From Vibrio ponticus (GTDB lineage Bacteria; Pseudomonadota; Gammaproteobacteria; Enterobacterales; Vibrionaceae), in the NCBI RefSeq assembly GCF_009938225.1, contig NZ_AP019657.1, forward strand, positions 2,914,001-2,978,000: a stretch of 64,000 bases of DNA. Reading direction: 5' to 3'. This document shows positions 1 to 14,932 of the stretch, piece after piece. A program made the translations under genes and the position numbers. The notes below the pieces were generated by a model that was not told the origin of the DNA, did no database searches, and worked only from the letters and a program-made list of their open reading frames with translations. Each line of letters begins with the position of its first letter. Positions within the stretch are counted from its first letter, which is position 1.

Positions 1-200
1 TCTGGTTGGTATACCGGAATGTTGTGCTCAACCGCGATCTGTTTTACCGCGCTCGCAGTCAATTTCTTACCACGACCCGCTGGGCGATCTGGCTGCGTGT
101 AGACAGCAATAACTTCGTGCTCCGAAGACAACAACGCCGCCAAATGACGGGCGGCGAAGTCCGGAGTACCTGCAAATACAATACGTAAAGGCTTGCTCAA
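1..200 (-). CDS. fmt: methionyl-tRNA formyltransferase, N-terminal part (runs off left edge)
   Basis: This is the 5' end of fmt; about the first 66 codons are present and the gene continues beyond the left edge. The enzyme formylates initiator Met-tRNA using 10-formyl-tetrahydrofolate. The reading begins [20 protein letters not shown], with the family's FAGTPDFA nucleotide-binding motif, followed by the basic [11 protein letters not shown] loop. I place the start at a TTG (198-200) because a strong AAGGAAGG ribosome site lies just upstream and the protein begins where Fmt proteins normally begin. It lies 32 bp downstream of def on the same strand, the usual def-fmt operon. Confidence 0.93.
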   Translation of the reverse strand, partial: MSKPLRIVFAGTPDFAARHLAALLSSEHEVIAVYTQPDRPAGRGKKLTASAVKQIAVEHNIPVYQP

Positions 201-232
201 GGTACCTTCCTTCTTACTAATTCTGTCGCGAC

Positions 233-745
233 TTAACGTTGCTTGTCGTTAAAGCGTTTGATTTTCGCTAGCTTGTCTTGAATACGCTTACGCTTTAGTG
301 GCGATAGGTAATCAACGAATAGCTTGCCTTCTAGGTGATCCAGTTCGTGTTGAACACAAATCGCTAGTAGGTCATCCGCTTCGAAAGTGTATTCTTCACC
401 GTCGCGGTTTAGTGCTTTAACGGTCACTTCTGCTGCGCGTGGCACAAGAGCGCGAGCACCAGGAACTGAAAGACACCCTTCTTCAATGCCATCTTCGCCG
501 CGTTTCTCTAGAATTTCAGGGTTAATAAGCACCATTGGCTCATTACGGTTTTCTGAAATATCGATAACCACGATACGCTGGTGAACATCAACTTGCGTTG
601 CCGCAAGACCGATACCTTCTTCGTCGTACATGGTTTCAATCATGTCGTCGACGATCTTTTGAATTTCTGGAGTCACAGCTTCTACTGGCTTAGCCACAGT
701 GCGAAGGCGATCATCTGGGAATGTTAATACTTGTAATACAGACAT
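233..745 (-). CDS. def: peptide deformylase
   Basis: This enzyme removes the N-formyl group from nascent proteins, using a metal (Fe2+ or Zn2+). All three family motifs are visible: [17 protein letters not shown] (the Cys is a metal ligand) and QHELDHLEG, whose HExxH supplies two His ligands and the catalytic Glu. I choose the ATG at 743-745 ([11 protein letters not shown]), which matches the usual N-terminus. A GTG two codons upstream would add two residues but has no clear ribosome site. At 170 aa the length is normal. It leads the def-fmt operon and diverges from the LysM-like/dprA operon. Confidence 0.96.
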   Translation of the reverse strand: MSVLQVLTFPDDRLRTVAKPVEAVTPEIQKIVDDMIETMYDEEGIGLAATQVDVHQRIVVIDISENRNEPMVLINPEILEKRGEDGIEEGCLSVPGARALVPRAAEVTVKALNRDGEEYTFEADDLLAICVQHELDHLEGKLFVDYLSPLKRKRIQDKLAKIKRFNDKQR

Positions 746-916
746 ATTCACTCGAAATATTGATTTGTGCCGAATCGAGATTACCTCGTTGGCTCAATTC
801 TAGACATTTTAGACCTCAAATGACAGCATCAATACGCTTTTTGAGGTGCTTTTCTGTCGATAAAGTAACCACCTTTGTTGTCAGGTTTATTAACGAATCA
901 ATACAAGGAGTGGGTT

Positions 917-1405
917 ATGCATTGGCGATACACTAAGCTTCTTTTGCTGGTTACACTGCTGTTTTCGCAGCTCCCAAGCTATGCTCAGCAAGCGCCTGAG
1001 GTTAAAACGACAGTTAAATTAATCCCCAAAATTCGTCCTCTCGATGCAAATCAAACTGTGCTGCTAACTGAGTCGGCTGCCGATAGCTTGGCATTGGTGC
1101 TCTCATCACAACAGTTGCGAGACGCTGCGCGGGTGATTGGACTTAACCATGGTAAGCATTACATCACTGACCAAGATCGGCTATTTATTACTGGCGCGCA
1201 GAGCCAAACTCGCTGGGGAATCTATCATCCCACCCAAAGCTACTCACAAGATGAGTCAGAATTCGTCCAGCTAAAAGTGGTCGCATGGGCTGAGTTGCAA
1301 GAGAGCGGGGAAAAGATGTCGCGTTTGCAGATCACTCGTTTACTACAAGAAGTGCGGGCTGATGATATTGCGCTACCGATAGAGTGGAGTGAGCGTCGTG
1401 ACTGA
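917..1405 (+). CDS. exported LysM-family-like protein lacking a LysM domain
   Basis: This encodes a 162-aa secreted protein with a signal peptide (basic MHWRYTK, a Leu-rich core, then SYA before QQAPEV). In vibrios the gene just upstream of dprA usually encodes a larger protein with an N-terminal LysM peptidoglycan-binding domain. Here the mature part starts directly with a segment that resembles the region following LysM in those proteins (KLIPKIRPLD, then DQDRLFITGA). I see no LysM motif such as GDTLWDI. The ATG at 917 has AAGGAG six bases upstream; the ATG at 875 has no comparable site. The 3' end overlaps the start region of dprA by 8 bp, so the two are probably cotranscribed. The function is unknown and the family link is inferred from position and partial resemblance. 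Confidence 0.7.
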   Translation: MHWRYTKLLLLVTLLFSQLPSYAQQAPEVKTTVKLIPKIRPLDANQTVLLTESAADSLALVLSSQQLRDAARVIGLNHGKHYITDQDRLFITGAQSQTRWGIYHPTQSYSQDESEFVQLKVVAWAELQESGEKMSRLQITRLLQEVRADDIALPIEWSERRD

Positions 1406-2513
1406 ACAAGCATTGCGAGCTTGGTTAACGCTCTATTTCACGCCAAGATTAGGGGGAAAAGGGCTACAAAAATTGCTCGCCAAAGCGAGCCCCAATGAAC
1501 TGCTTGGTTGGGATGGCGCACAACTGCAAGCGGCAGGGCTCTCTAACGCGCAAGTCGCTTTTATTCAGCAAGCCAGTCATGACTATATTGAGCAGTGCTT
1601 ACGTTGGCGAGATGAAGCACCTCATCACCATATCATTACTCTTGATGACCCACGTTATCCACCGTTATTAGCGCAGGTGCCTGTGCCGCCGCCACTGTTG
1701 TTTGTTAAAGGTGAACTTGCCAGCTTGAGTTTGCCGCAAATCGCGATCGTCGGCAGTCGCCACGCCACGATTGATGGTTTGCAGAGCGCTAAGAATTTTG
1801 CGCGTGCCATGGCGGATCAGGGTTTGATAGTAACTAGCGGTTTAGCGCTGGGTGTCGATGGTCATGCTCACGATGGTGCGCTGCAAGGCGGTGGTAAAAC
1901 TGTGGCGGTATTAGGTTGTGGGCTCAACACCATCTATCCGGCGCGGCATAAACAATTAGCAATGCGAATTGAGCAACAAGGTGCGTTGGTTTCGGAGTTT
2001 CATCCCAACATCTTGCCCAAAGGCGCCAATTTTCCCCGTCGCAATCGTATTATCAGCGGTTTGTCACTGGGGGTGTTGGTGGTGGAAGCAACCGAGCGAA
2101 GCGGTTCTTTAATCACTGCTCGTTATGCCGCTGAGCAAGGGCGTGACGTGTTTGCTTTGCCTGGCTCGATACATACACCCCAAGCCAAGGGTTGCAATCA
2201 GTTGATCAAGCAAGGAGCAGCGTTAATCCAAACCGTTGATGACATCGTAAATGAAATAGAGCACCTGCTACTGTGGTCTAATAATTATCAGGCTAGATTA
2301 GACGTTGATGACGTGATTGAAAAAGAAGCGAAAGAACAATTGCCATTTGCCGATCTTCTAGCTAACGTAGGCAAAGAAGTAACACCAGTTGATATTCTGG
2401 CACAAAGGACCAATATTCCTGTGCAAGAAGTCATGATGCAGCTGTTAGAGCTCGAGCTCTTAGGGCATGTTGTTGCGGTTTCCGGTGGCTATATTCGAAA
2501 GGGGAGGGGCTAG
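1398..2513 (+). CDS. dprA: DNA-processing protein DprA (Smf)
   Basis: DprA binds incoming single-stranded DNA during natural transformation and loads RecA. The N-terminal part is a helical, SAM-like region (to about residue 70). It is followed by the Rossmann-like DprA core with [18 protein letters not shown], the [11 protein letters not shown] segment and ERSGSLITA, and a small C-terminal winged-helix domain (from about residue 310, ending YIRKGRG). At about 371 aa the length is normal. I favour GTG 1398 because GGAG at 1386-1389 is 8 bases upstream; GTG 1389 in the same frame would add three residues. It is followed 2 bp later by smg. A DprA gene fits a naturally competent Vibrio. Confidence 0.95.
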   Translation: MTEQALRAWLTLYFTPRLGGKGLQKLLAKASPNELLGWDGAQLQAAGLSNAQVAFIQQASHDYIEQCLRWRDEAPHHHIITLDDPRYPPLLAQVPVPPPLLFVKGELASLSLPQIAIVGSRHATIDGLQSAKNFARAMADQGLIVTSGLALGVDGHAHDGALQGGGKTVAVLGCGLNTIYPARHKQLAMRIEQQGALVSEFHPNILPKGANFPRRNRIISGLSLGVLVVEATERSGSLITARYAAEQGRDVFALPGSIHTPQAKGCNQLIKQGAALIQTVDDIVNEIEHLLLWSNNYQARLDVDDVIEKEAKEQLPFADLLANVGKEVTPVDILAQRTNIPVQEVMMQLLELELLGHVVAVSGGYIRKGRG

Positions 2514-2515
2514 CT

Positions 2516-2992
2516 ATGATGATGGATATTCTTATGTATCTATTTGAAACTTACATCCATAGTGATGCTGAGTTACAGGTCAATCAAGATGAGCTTGAAG
2601 ATGAATTGCTTCGAGCGGGTTTTGATCAAAAAGACATTTACAAAGCCCTTGTCTGGTTAGAAGAGTTGGCAGCCTTGCAACAAGGTGAGCTTGATTCAGC
2701 GATCTCAGTCAGTGGTGCAACGTCGACGCGTATTTATACCGCGCGTGAGATGGACCGCTTAGATCTTGAGTGTCGTGGCTTCTTGATGTTCTTGGAGCAA
2801 GTAAGTGTGCTAACCACAGAAACTCGTGAGATGGTGATTGATCGAGTGATGGGTTTAGAGACCGATGAGTTTGAACTCGAAGATCTCAAATGGATTGTGT
2901 TAATGGTGCTATTTAATGTGCCAGGCAATGAAAACGCCTATACGCTTATGGAAGAGCTGTTGTATACCAAAGAACAAGGTATTCTTCACTAA
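2516..2992 (+). CDS. smg: Smg family protein (DUF494)
   Basis: This is a 158-aa acidic protein of the Smg/DUF494 family, found next to dprA in many gammaproteobacteria. The N-terminus [18 protein letters not shown] is the family signature, and [10 protein letters not shown] and [12 protein letters not shown] follow. The biochemical role is not established. There are three consecutive ATG codons at 2516-2524; the purine-rich GGGGAGGGG at 2501-2509 supports the first or second. It sits 2 bp after dprA and 24 bp before yrdD, so the three look like one operon. Confidence 0.92.
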   Translation: MMMDILMYLFETYIHSDAELQVNQDELEDELLRAGFDQKDIYKALVWLEELAALQQGELDSAISVSGATSTRIYTAREMDRLDLECRGFLMFLEQVSVLTTETREMVIDRVMGLETDEFELEDLKWIVLMVLFNVPGNENAYTLMEELLYTKEQGILH

Positions 2993-3016
2993 CTTAAGCA
3001 GAACGCACCTATTTAT

Positions 3017-3601
3017 ATGAGTAGTAAAATCGACCAACAACTGTTTTCTGCCCATGAACACGCCCTCGAACACCAAGCTTGTCCTAAATGTCAGGAACAG
3101 CAGCGTGAGGGCGAGTTGCATTTGCGCCACGGCAAACATGGTCCCTTTTTAGGTTGTAGCCTCTACCCTGAGTGCGACTACATTAAGCCGCTGCACCAAA
3201 ACGATGGTCATATCATCAAAGAGCTTGGTGTGCCTTGTCCACAATGTGGCAATGAATTGGTGCTGCGCCAAGGTCGCTACGGGATGTTTATCGGCTGCAG
3301 TCACTACCCAGAGTGTCATCACATTGAATCTCTGGAGCACAATGAACAGCCAGAGCAGAATGCGCAGATTGCTTGCCCTGAGTGCAGCAAAGGTCACCTG
3401 GTTGAGCGTAAAACACGCTTTGGTAAGCTGTTTTACGCCTGTGATAACTATCCGAAATGCAAATTTGCCGTTAATCAGCCACCTGTGGCTGGCAAATGTC
3501 AGGCATGCGGCTTTCCGCTGTTAGTGGAAAAGAAGCTCGCCAGCGGAAATAGATTGCAGTGTGCCGACCGGAAATGCCAGCACACCCAAACAGACAGCTG
3601 A
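3017..3601 (+). CDS. yrdD: topoisomerase-type C4 zinc-ribbon protein (YrdD family)
   Basis: This 194-aa protein consists almost entirely of zinc ribbons like those at the C-terminus of DNA topoisomerase I. Four units can be read: CPKCQEQQ...CSLYPECDY, CPQCGNEL...CSHYPECHH, CPECSKGH...CDNYPKCKF and CQACGFPL...CADRKC. Each supplies four cysteines, with the GxFxGCxxYPxC pattern in the first two. There is no topoisomerase catalytic domain. It is presumably a nucleic-acid-binding accessory protein; its exact role is unknown. It ends the dprA-smg-yrdD run and converges on purK across a shared terminator. Confidence 0.9.
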   Translation: MSSKIDQQLFSAHEHALEHQACPKCQEQQREGELHLRHGKHGPFLGCSLYPECDYIKPLHQNDGHIIKELGVPCPQCGNELVLRQGRYGMFIGCSHYPECHHIESLEHNEQPEQNAQIACPECSKGHLVERKTRFGKLFYACDNYPKCKFAVNQPPVAGKCQACGFPLLVEKKLASGNRLQCADRKCQHTQTDS

Positions 3602-3623
3602 TGCTTCGTTATGATACATAGTA

Positions 3624-3651
3624 AAAAAGCGACGGTTTAACGTCGCTTTTT
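3624..3651. terminator. bidirectional intrinsic terminator between yrdD and purK
   Basis: A perfect 11-bp stem (AAAAAGCGACG / CGTCGCTTTTT) with a 6-base loop, A-rich on one flank and T-rich on the other, lies between convergent genes and could serve both strands. Confidence 0.9.
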
Positions 3652-3684
3652 AATAGATGTTGATAAGGTACTGGCTAGGTTCAG

Positions 3685-4818
3685 TTAAGCTGAAAATTGT
3701 TTAGCAAAATCATGCACGGCAGGAAATGCCTCGCCGTCCAATACCTCGGCTAAGGCACAGAGTCTGCGTTGCAGTTCACCACTGTAGTCACCACTAACGT
3801 TGATATGCCCCATTTTGCGTCCCGCACGTTTTTCCTTGCCATACCAGTGAATGTGGCAGCCTGGCATTGATAGCAGTTCTGCCGGTAAAGTATCTTCACC
3901 GAGGATGTTGATCATCGCTGTCTCACGCACCAGTTTGGTGCTACCTAATGGTAGACCGCAGACTGCGCGTAGATGGTTTTCAAATTGGCAAGTTTCGGCG
4001 CCTTGCTGGGTCCAGTGACCTGAGTTATGTACTCGCGGAGCAATCTCGTTGACTAATAGTTGACCATCAAGGTCAAAAAACTCCAGCGCCAATACACCCA
4101 CGTAATCTAAGCTGCCTGCCACAGCGGCAAACATTTGCTGCGCTTGTTCTTGCAGCGCTTGATCGGCGATCGCAGTGGAAAGACTCAATACACCATTGGT
4201 GTGAACGTTTTCAGCCAATGGGTAGACCGCAATCGAACCATCTTTACCACGAGCCCCAACTAATGATACTTCACGTTGGAAAGGCACAAACTGCTCAGCC
4301 ACAATGGCTTGGTTATCGCTGCTTGCGATGCAATCTGCCATTTGTAGCCAGATAGTCTCGATATCTGCGGCATCTTTTAAACGCCACTGTCCCTTGCCGT
4401 CGTAGCCACCAAGTGCACTTTTCAGCACCATCGGAATGCCGACATGTTCGATAGCGTGGGTAAAATCTTCACGAGTGTTAATCACCGCATACTTAGCGTT
4501 ACGTACCCCAGCATTATCCAAGAGTGCTTTTTCAATACGGCGATCGCCGCCAGCTTTGATCGCGGCCGTTGAAGGGAGAAACTTACCGCTTTGCTCACAT
4601 AGGTCGAGAATATGATGCGGGATATGCTCAAACTCAGCAGTGATCACATCGGCGTTGGCAATTGCGTTGTCTAAGCCGCTGCCAAGTACAGTTTGCGTTA
4701 ATGGATGAACAATATTGCCGTTACTGACATCGTAAGCCGACAATTCGATATTCAGTGGTGCGCCAGCCAGTGACATCATTCGCGCCAACTGACCTGAGCC
4801 TAAAGCCAAAACGTGCAT
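3685..4818 (-). CDS. purK: 5-(carboxyamino)imidazole ribonucleotide synthase
   Basis: PurK makes N5-CAIR from AIR, ATP and bicarbonate in de novo purine synthesis. It is an ATP-grasp enzyme: the N-terminus has the nucleotide-binding loop GSGQLARM (about residues 7-14), the middle contains [15 protein letters not shown], and the C-terminal part has the metal and substrate region [16 protein letters not shown]. At 377 aa the length is as expected. The ATG starts 3 bp after the purE stop, so the pair is an operon in the common purE-purK order, read on the minus strand from the PurR-controlled promoter near 5.37 kb. Confidence 0.96.
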   Translation of the reverse strand: MHVLALGSGQLARMMSLAGAPLNIELSAYDVSNGNIVHPLTQTVLGSGLDNAIANADVITAEFEHIPHHILDLCEQSGKFLPSTAAIKAGGDRRIEKALLDNAGVRNAKYAVINTREDFTHAIEHVGIPMVLKSALGGYDGKGQWRLKDAADIETIWLQMADCIASSDNQAIVAEQFVPFQREVSLVGARGKDGSIAVYPLAENVHTNGVLSLSTAIADQALQEQAQQMFAAVAGSLDYVGVLALEFFDLDGQLLVNEIAPRVHNSGHWTQQGAETCQFENHLRAVCGLPLGSTKLVRETAMINILGEDTLPAELLSMPGCHIHWYGKEKRAGRKMGHINVSGDYSGELQRRLCALAEVLDGEAFPAVHDFAKQFSA

Positions 4819-4821
4819 GGA

Positions 4822-5307
4822 TTAATCCTCTGCTGGGTTTGAGTTTGCTAGTACAGTTTCGGTTTGCTCGTTACGGAAAGCTTCTACTTTCGCCATTACT
4901 TCATCATCATGAGTGCCGATGATTTGTGCTGCGAGAATACCGGCGTTGGCAGCGCCGGCTTCACCAATTGCCAGTGTACCGACTGCAATGCCTTTTGGCA
5001 TTTGCACGATTGATAACAGTGAATCCATGCCTTTTAGTGCGCGAGATTGCACCGGTACGCCTAGCACTGGCAAGCTAGTAAAGGCTGCCGTCATTCCCGG
5101 CAAGTGGGCGGCGCCGCCAGCGCCAGCGATAATGACTTTAATGCCACGCTCTTTTGCGCTGGTGGCGTATTCTGCTAGCAGTTGAGGGGTTCGGTGCGCA
5201 GAAACCACTTTGGTTTCATAGCTCACGCCAAATGTGTCGAGCATTTCTGCTGCAAGTTTCATGGTTGGCCAATCCGATTTTGAACCCATGATAATACCGA
5301 CTTTCAT
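4822..5307 (-). CDS. purE: N5-carboxyaminoimidazole ribonucleotide mutase
   Basis: PurE converts N5-CAIR to CAIR, the step after PurK. The family core is present: [21 protein letters not shown] (catalytic His), [12 protein letters not shown] and [10 protein letters not shown]. At 161 aa the length is normal. I start at [10 protein letters not shown] (ATG 5305-5307), which has AAGGAG a few bases upstream; the 12 extra codons of the longer frame are unlike PurE and have no ribosome site. The gene is followed almost without a gap by purK. Confidence 0.96.
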   Translation of the reverse strand: MKVGIIMGSKSDWPTMKLAAEMLDTFGVSYETKVVSAHRTPQLLAEYATSAKERGIKVIIAGAGGAAHLPGMTAAFTSLPVLGVPVQSRALKGMDSLLSIVQMPKGIAVGTLAIGEAGAANAGILAAQIIGTHDDEVMAKVEAFRNEQTETVLANSNPAED

Positions 5308-5357
5308 CTCACACTCCTTCAAGCTGCTACTGGGGAATACCAAGTTAATTTGTGCGC

Positions 5358-5395
5358 ATTATACGAGTATTTTTAGCGCAAGCAAACGTTTGCGC
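5358..5395 (-). promoter_or_regulatory. purEK promoter with PurR operator
   Basis: Bases 5380-5395 (AAGCAAACGTTTGCGC) match the PurR consensus ACGCAAACGTTTGCGT at about 14 of 16 positions. On the minus strand a TATAAT -10 lies at 5358-5363, and a TTTGCT -35-like hexamer at 5381-5386 (17-bp spacer) falls inside the PurR box. A bound repressor would therefore block polymerase. This predicts purine repression of purEK. Confidence 0.8.
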
Positions 5396-5611
5396 GGGGT
5401 AAAAATCGAATTGACACATTTAATAAATAAATTGCTTTAGTCAGCGCGGCAGATTGTTAGTAAACTGAACAAAAATGTTAACATACCATTCCAACTAGAC
5501 GTCGCAGTGTGATGAACTCAGGAAAAGCTCGCTTCATAGCACACGATAGAAATGCTTTTTTTGCGCTTCGCTTTGCGTCGTTTCGGTATCGAAATTAGAA
5601 AGGAAACTTGA

Positions 5612-7107
<1,496 letters not shown>

Positions 7108-7123
7108 CAAGGTATAGATAATG

Positions 7124-7150
7124 ATAGGGTCATAATATGACCCTATTTTG
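7124..7150 (+). terminator. intrinsic terminator or attenuator after hemF
   Basis: The stem ATAGGGTCAT / ATGACCCTAT has a 3-base loop and is followed by TTTTG. It lies between hemF and aroE, 18 bp before the aroE start, so it may only partly stop transcription into aroE. Confidence 0.65.
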
Positions 7151-7167
7151 TTTCTGGTAATAAGGAT

Positions 7168-8001
7168 ATGACTCAGCAAATTGATCGCTACGTTGTTTTT
7201 GGCAATCCCATTGGACACAGTAAGTCGCCATTTATTCACACCCTGTTTGCCCGTCAAACCAATCAGCCTCTGAGCTATACCGCCGAACTTGCACCTGTCG
7301 ATGGTTTTAAACAAGCCGCTGAGTTGTTTTTCGCTCAAGGTGGTCGTGGTTGTAATATCACGATTCCATTCAAAGAAGATGCGTATCAATTTGCAGATCG
7401 ACTCACTGCTCGTGCTGAGTTAGCTGGAGCGGTCAATACCCTGAAGAAGCTTGATGATGGCATTATTCTAGGTGACACGACTGATGGTGCTGGCTTGGTA
7501 TTGGATTTACAAAACTACCAAGTGCCAATTACTGATGCGCGCATTCTAATCATTGGTGCGGGTGGTGCGGCGAGGGGGGTCATTCAATCATTATTAGAGT
7601 TAAAGCCTCAGCAAATCGTGATTACCAACCGAACCTTTAGTAAAGCTGAACTGCTTGCCAATATGTTTGCCGAGTTAGGTCCGATTCATGCCCTGGCGAT
7701 GGACCAAGTTCAAGACGGGTTTGATCTGGTGATCAACTCAACGTCTGCTAGCTTAAGTGGCGAATTACCACAGGTCTCTCCTGCCATCTTTACCTCAACG
7801 ACCATTGCTTATGACATGATGTATGGTCGAGGTAAGACGGCGTTTAACCAATGGGCGCTAGAACAAGGCGTTGCTCAGGCGTATGACGGATTAGGTATGC
7901 TGGTTGGTCAAGCCGCAGAGAGTTTTATGTTGTGGCGAGGTTTAAGACCAGGTACAAAACAAATCTTACGCGAATTACGCAAAAACTTAGAAGGTATGTG
8001 A
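7168..8001 (+). CDS. aroE: shikimate dehydrogenase (NADP+)
   Basis: AroE reduces 3-dehydroshikimate to shikimate in the chorismate pathway. The 277-aa protein has the substrate-binding [10 protein letters not shown], the catalytic-Lys segment [20 protein letters not shown] with the catalytic Asp, the NADP loop [10 protein letters not shown] followed by [10 protein letters not shown] (the NRT pattern that favours NADP), and the C-terminal [15 protein letters not shown]. The start ATG has TAAGGAT upstream. The stop overlaps the yrdB start (TGATG), which points to translational coupling. Confidence 0.97.
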   Translation: MTQQIDRYVVFGNPIGHSKSPFIHTLFARQTNQPLSYTAELAPVDGFKQAAELFFAQGGRGCNITIPFKEDAYQFADRLTARAELAGAVNTLKKLDDGIILGDTTDGAGLVLDLQNYQVPITDARILIIGAGGAARGVIQSLLELKPQQIVITNRTFSKAELLANMFAELGPIHALAMDQVQDGFDLVINSTSASLSGELPQVSPAIFTSTTIAYDMMYGRGKTAFNQWALEQGVAQAYDGLGMLVGQAAESFMLWRGLRPGTKQILRELRKNLEGM

Positions 8002-8267
8002 TGAATCAATCGATTCTATTTCCAGATATTCAAGACTGGGATGATGCACTGAATGGGGTGAAGTTTCCTGCTCAACAAGCAGGGGCATTAATTGAATGTG
8101 TGGCATCACTAGAGTATTTGAGCTCTCTGGCGAGCGAACCTCTGACAACTGCCCAACAAGCTTTAGCGGTTTTTGAACAAAATCGCTTTGAAATCGAAGA
8201 GCTTGCTGAACAGCTAATAGAAGAGGAAGAGTATAACGCTGCAGGCTTAATTGAACTTACGGCGTAA
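8001..8267 (+). CDS. yrdB: YrdB family protein (DUF1488)
   Basis: This is a small 88-aa acidic protein encoded directly after aroE, as in Escherichia coli. It reads [14 protein letters not shown] at the start, contains FPAQQAGALIEC, and ends in an acidic helical tail (EEYNAAGLIELTA). The family is DUF1488 and its function is unknown. The ATG overlaps the aroE stop codon, so I do not use the longer upstream reading. Its last 11 bp overlap the 3' end of the convergent yrdA. Confidence 0.85.
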   Translation: MNQSILFPDIQDWDDALNGVKFPAQQAGALIECVASLEYLSSLASEPLTTAQQALAVFEQNRFEIEELAEQLIEEEEYNAAGLIELTA

Positions 8268-8808
8268 TATTCTCGACTTGATGTAGGTAGTCTTCTTTAT
8301 TCTGTACATAGTTATTGGCAGATTTAAGCAAAAAGGCTCGTTCTTCTTCTTTTAATGGACGTGCTTGCTTCACTGGGCTACCTACATAAAGAAAGCCACT
8401 TTCTAATCTTTTTCCGGGCGGGACTAAACTGCCTGCACCAATCATCACCTCTTCTTCTATAACCGCACCATCTAGCACAATCGCGCCCATACCGACTAAA
8501 ACGCGATCTTTGATAATACAGCCATGCAGCATTACCTTATGCCCGATAGTGACATCATTACCAATGATCAGCGGATAGCCTGATGGGTTTTGCGCATTTT
8601 TGTGGGTGACATGTAAAACTGAGCCATCTTGAATATTGGTGCGTTCACCGATCGTTATGTGGTTTACATCGCCGCGAGCTGCGACCAGTGGCCAAATACT
8701 AGAATCATCGCCAATGGTGATATCACCGACTAAAACTGAACTACTATCTATATAGACGCGTTGACCAATCGATGGTGCAATGCCTTTATAGCTGCGTAAT
8801 GAACTCAT
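8257..8808 (-). CDS. yrdA: gamma-class carbonic anhydrase-like hexapeptide protein (YrdA/CaiE family)
   Basis: This 183-aa left-handed beta-helix protein of the gamma carbonic anhydrase family shows isoleucine-rich hexapeptide repeats (VGDITIGDDSSIWPLVAARGD, then VTIGHKVMLHGCIIKDRVLVGMGA). The three expected zinc His ligands can be placed in HVTHK and IGHKVMLHGC. E. coli YrdA is a structural member whose physiological activity is uncertain. The start has AGGAGC upstream. It converges on yrdB with an 11-bp overlap, and its own promoter side faces the rRNA operon promoter region. Confidence 0.9.
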   Translation of the reverse strand: MSSLRSYKGIAPSIGQRVYIDSSSVLVGDITIGDDSSIWPLVAARGDVNHITIGERTNIQDGSVLHVTHKNAQNPSGYPLIIGNDVTIGHKVMLHGCIIKDRVLVGMGAIVLDGAVIEEEVMIGAGSLVPPGKRLESGFLYVGSPVKQARPLKEEERAFLLKSANNYVQNKEDYLHQVENITP

Positions 8809-8900
8809 TTTTGCTCCTGAATAGATGTTTCAAGCCTAATATAGCCGTGATTTTGCCAAGAAGAGTTGAAGAAATAGGCGTTTGTGACTATAAAATGCCC

Positions 8901-8972
8901 AAATGATAAAAAAATCAAAAAAAAGTACAAAAAGGGCTTGCCAATGTGACGGCGATCTCTATAATGCCACCT
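8901..8972 (+). promoter_or_regulatory. rRNA promoter P1 with A-rich UP element
   Basis: A -35 TTGCCA (8938-8943) and a perfect -10 TATAAT (8960-8965) are separated by 16 bp. They are preceded by an A-tract-rich stretch (about 8901-8937) that fits an UP element. A second promoter follows about 125 bp later, the usual tandem arrangement. Confidence 0.8.
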
Positions 8973-9066
8973 CGTTGACACGGCAAAGCTTCGAAAGAAA
9001 CGGTAACCGAGTTGACAGGGTCACTTAGCGAAGTGAAACGCTTGAAAAAAAGTTTGAAAAAAGTGG

Positions 9067-9094
9067 TTGACACTAAACTTTATCTCGCTAAAAT
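9067..9094 (+). promoter_or_regulatory. rRNA promoter P2
   Basis: A consensus -35 TTGACA (9067-9072) and a -10 TAAAAT (9089-9094) are separated by 16 bp, upstream of the leader boxA and the 16S gene. An A-rich run just before the -35 fits a partial UP element. Confidence 0.8.
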
Positions 9095-9133
9095 GACCGC
9101 CTCTTCCGAAGTGATGTGAGTCACAAAGAAGAA

Positions 9134-9145
9134 AGCTCTTTAACA
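9134..9145 (+). promoter_or_regulatory. boxA antitermination element in the rRNA leader
   Basis: AGCTCTTTAACA matches the rRNA boxA consensus (TGCTCTTTAACA), bound in RNA by NusB/NusE. A second copy sits before the 23S gene. The bases after it begin the 16S processing stem. Confidence 0.85.
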
Positions 9146-9351
9146 ATATAAACCTATCAATCTGTGTGGGCACTCGTTGATGATAATCCAATTAGAAGCT
9201 TCGGCTTCAAATTTGATTTCAATGAACTGAGTGACCAATTAAGACTTCGGTCTTAGCACAGTCAATTCATTATCGTTCTGTTGGAACGATAATAGCTTTA
9301 AAATTACATTAGTAGTTTTGAAGTCAGTATTCATTGAGTCACCAAAATCTT

Positions 9352-10902
<1,551 letters not shown>

Positions 10903-10988
10903 TACGATGATTATTGCGATGAGTGTTCACACAGATTGATGGTTTATAAAGTAAAGAGACGAAGAGTTCCCAAACTCTTCAATCCAGT

Positions 10989-11064
10989 GTCCCGTTCGTC
11001 TAGAGGCCTAGGACACCGCCCTTTCACGGCGGTAACAGGGGTTCGACTCCCCTACGGGATACCA
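10989..11064 (+). tRNA. tRNA-Glu (anticodon TTC)
   Basis: A 76-nt cloverleaf starts GTCCCGTTCG and ends with encoded ACCA. The anticodon loop CTTTCAC gives TTC, and the T-loop TTCGACT is present. The acceptor stem pairs GTCCCGT with ACGGGAT. It is the first tRNA in the 16S-23S spacer. Confidence 0.96.
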
Positions 11065-11066
11065 TT

Positions 11067-11142
11067 GGGTCGTTAGCTCAGTTGGTAGAGCAGTTGACTT
11101 TTAATCAATTGGTCGCAGGTTCGAATCCTGCACGACCCACCA
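11067..11142 (+). tRNA. tRNA-Lys (anticodon TTT)
   Basis: A 76-nt cloverleaf starts GGGTCGTTAGCTCAGTTGG and ends with encoded CCA. The anticodon loop CTTTTAA gives TTT, and the acceptor stem pairs GGGTCGT with ACGACCC. It is the second spacer tRNA, 2 bp after tRNA-Glu. Confidence 0.97.
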
Positions 11143-11170
11143 TTTCCTTCCACAGGAAATCAAATAATGT

Positions 11171-11246
11171 GGGCGATTAGCTCAGTTGGGAGAGCACCTG
11201 CCTTACAAGCAGGGGGTCACTGGTTCGAGCCCGGTATCGCCCACCA
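11171..11246 (+). tRNA. tRNA-Val (anticodon TAC)
   Basis: A 76-nt cloverleaf starts GGGCGATTAGCTCAGTTGG and ends CCACCA. The anticodon loop CTTACAA gives TAC, and the acceptor stem pairs GGGCGAT with ATCGCCC. It is the third spacer tRNA. The Glu-Lys-Val order is one of the known Vibrio spacer types. Confidence 0.97.
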
Positions 11247-11597
11247 CTCTCTAAATGTTTTTGAAGTCAAACTCCAAACCACTGCGGTAAAACGGAAGGT
11301 GGTTGGGTTTTTGCCCTCTAAAGAACCTTTAGAAAGTGTTACTTTGATAAAAAGTGGCATCGCTCTTTAACAATTTGGAAAGCTGACAAAACAACAATTT
11401 ATTGTTGTTTGTAAAGTTCTCAAAGTATTCATTTATGAATACAACTAAAAACACATTCAAGTGTTCTTGGGTTTTGTCTTACTGTTTTAAGTAAACAAAA
11501 CATATTTGAGTCCGGCAAAATCGAGTCTGCATCATGTATAAAAATTGCAGACAACTTTGGTGATTTGACATCAACTCGAAACTCCTTCGGGTTGTAT
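11247..11597 (+). other. distal part of the 16S-23S internal transcribed spacer
   Basis: There is no gene here. It holds a second boxA (CGCTCTTTAACA, 11361-11372), a short AT-rich inverted repeat around 11388-11411 (AACAACAA / TTGTTGTT), and the leader arm of the 23S processing stem at its end. A short overlapping reading frame starting in tRNA-Val is not a gene. Confidence 0.7.
11361..11372 (+). promoter_or_regulatory. boxA antitermination element before the 23S gene
   Basis: CGCTCTTTAACA is the same element as in the rRNA leader, placed in the usual spacer position between the last spacer tRNA and 23S. Confidence 0.85.
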
Positions 11598-14492
<2,895 letters not shown>

Positions 14493-14602
14493 ACAACACC
14501 CAAGGGGTTTTGATTGGACTCAAAGAAAGAACAAAACTTGATTGTGTAGAGAACACAAAAACAGCTTTCCAAGTTATTCTCTAGAAATAGAGAGAAAGAA
14601 TT

Positions 14603-14722
14603 TGCTTGGCGACCATAGCGTTGCGGACCCACCTGATTCCATGCCGAACTCAGAAGTGAAACGCAATAGCGCCGATGGTAGTGTGGGGCTTCCCCATGTG
14701 AGAGTAGGACATCGCCAGGCTT
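14603..14722 (+). rRNA. rrf: 5S ribosomal RNA
   Basis: The 120-nt gene runs from TGCTTGGCGACCATAGCG to GTAGGACATCGCCAGGCT; the ends pair as expected. The internal CCATGCCGAACTCAGAAGTG and GGTAGTGTGGGG segments are canonical. No disturbance like those in 16S and 23S is visible here. Confidence 0.95.
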
Positions 14723-14805
14723 TAATAAAACTGTCAGATTTAATCTGAGAGTAAAACTAGAATTTAGCATCAATAGTGTAAGACTATATTTTAGTAACAA
14801 TTTGT

Positions 14806-14896
14806 GGAGAGATGGCTGAGTGGTTGAAAGCACCGGTCTTGAAAACCGGCATACGTTAATAGCGTATCTAGGGTTCAAATCCCTATCTCTCCGCCA
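14806..14896 (+). tRNA. tRNA-Ser (anticodon TGA)
   Basis: This 91-nt class II tRNA starts GGAGAGATGGCTGAGTGG and ends CGCCA. The anticodon loop CTTGAAA gives TGA. It has a long variable arm and the T-loop TTCAAAT, and the acceptor stem pairs GGAGAGA with TCTCTCC. It lies 83 bp after 5S with no terminator between, so it is probably the distal tRNA of the operon, although a weak promoter at about 14765-14790 cannot be excluded. Confidence 0.96.
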
Positions 14897-14901
14897 CATT
14901 G

Positions 14902-14932
14902 AAAAGCCCTGCTAGAAATAGCAGGGCTTTTT
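14902..14932 (+). terminator. intrinsic terminator of the rRNA/tRNA-Ser transcript
   Basis: A perfect 13-bp stem AAAAGCCCTGCTA / TAGCAGGGCTTTT with a GAAA tetraloop is followed by more T. It starts 5 bp after tRNA-Ser. Confidence 0.93.

Noticed and set aside
2909..3397. Minus-strand frames under smg and yrdD
   Set aside because: Shadows of the zinc-ribbon and Smg coding sequences; no promoter or ribosome site.
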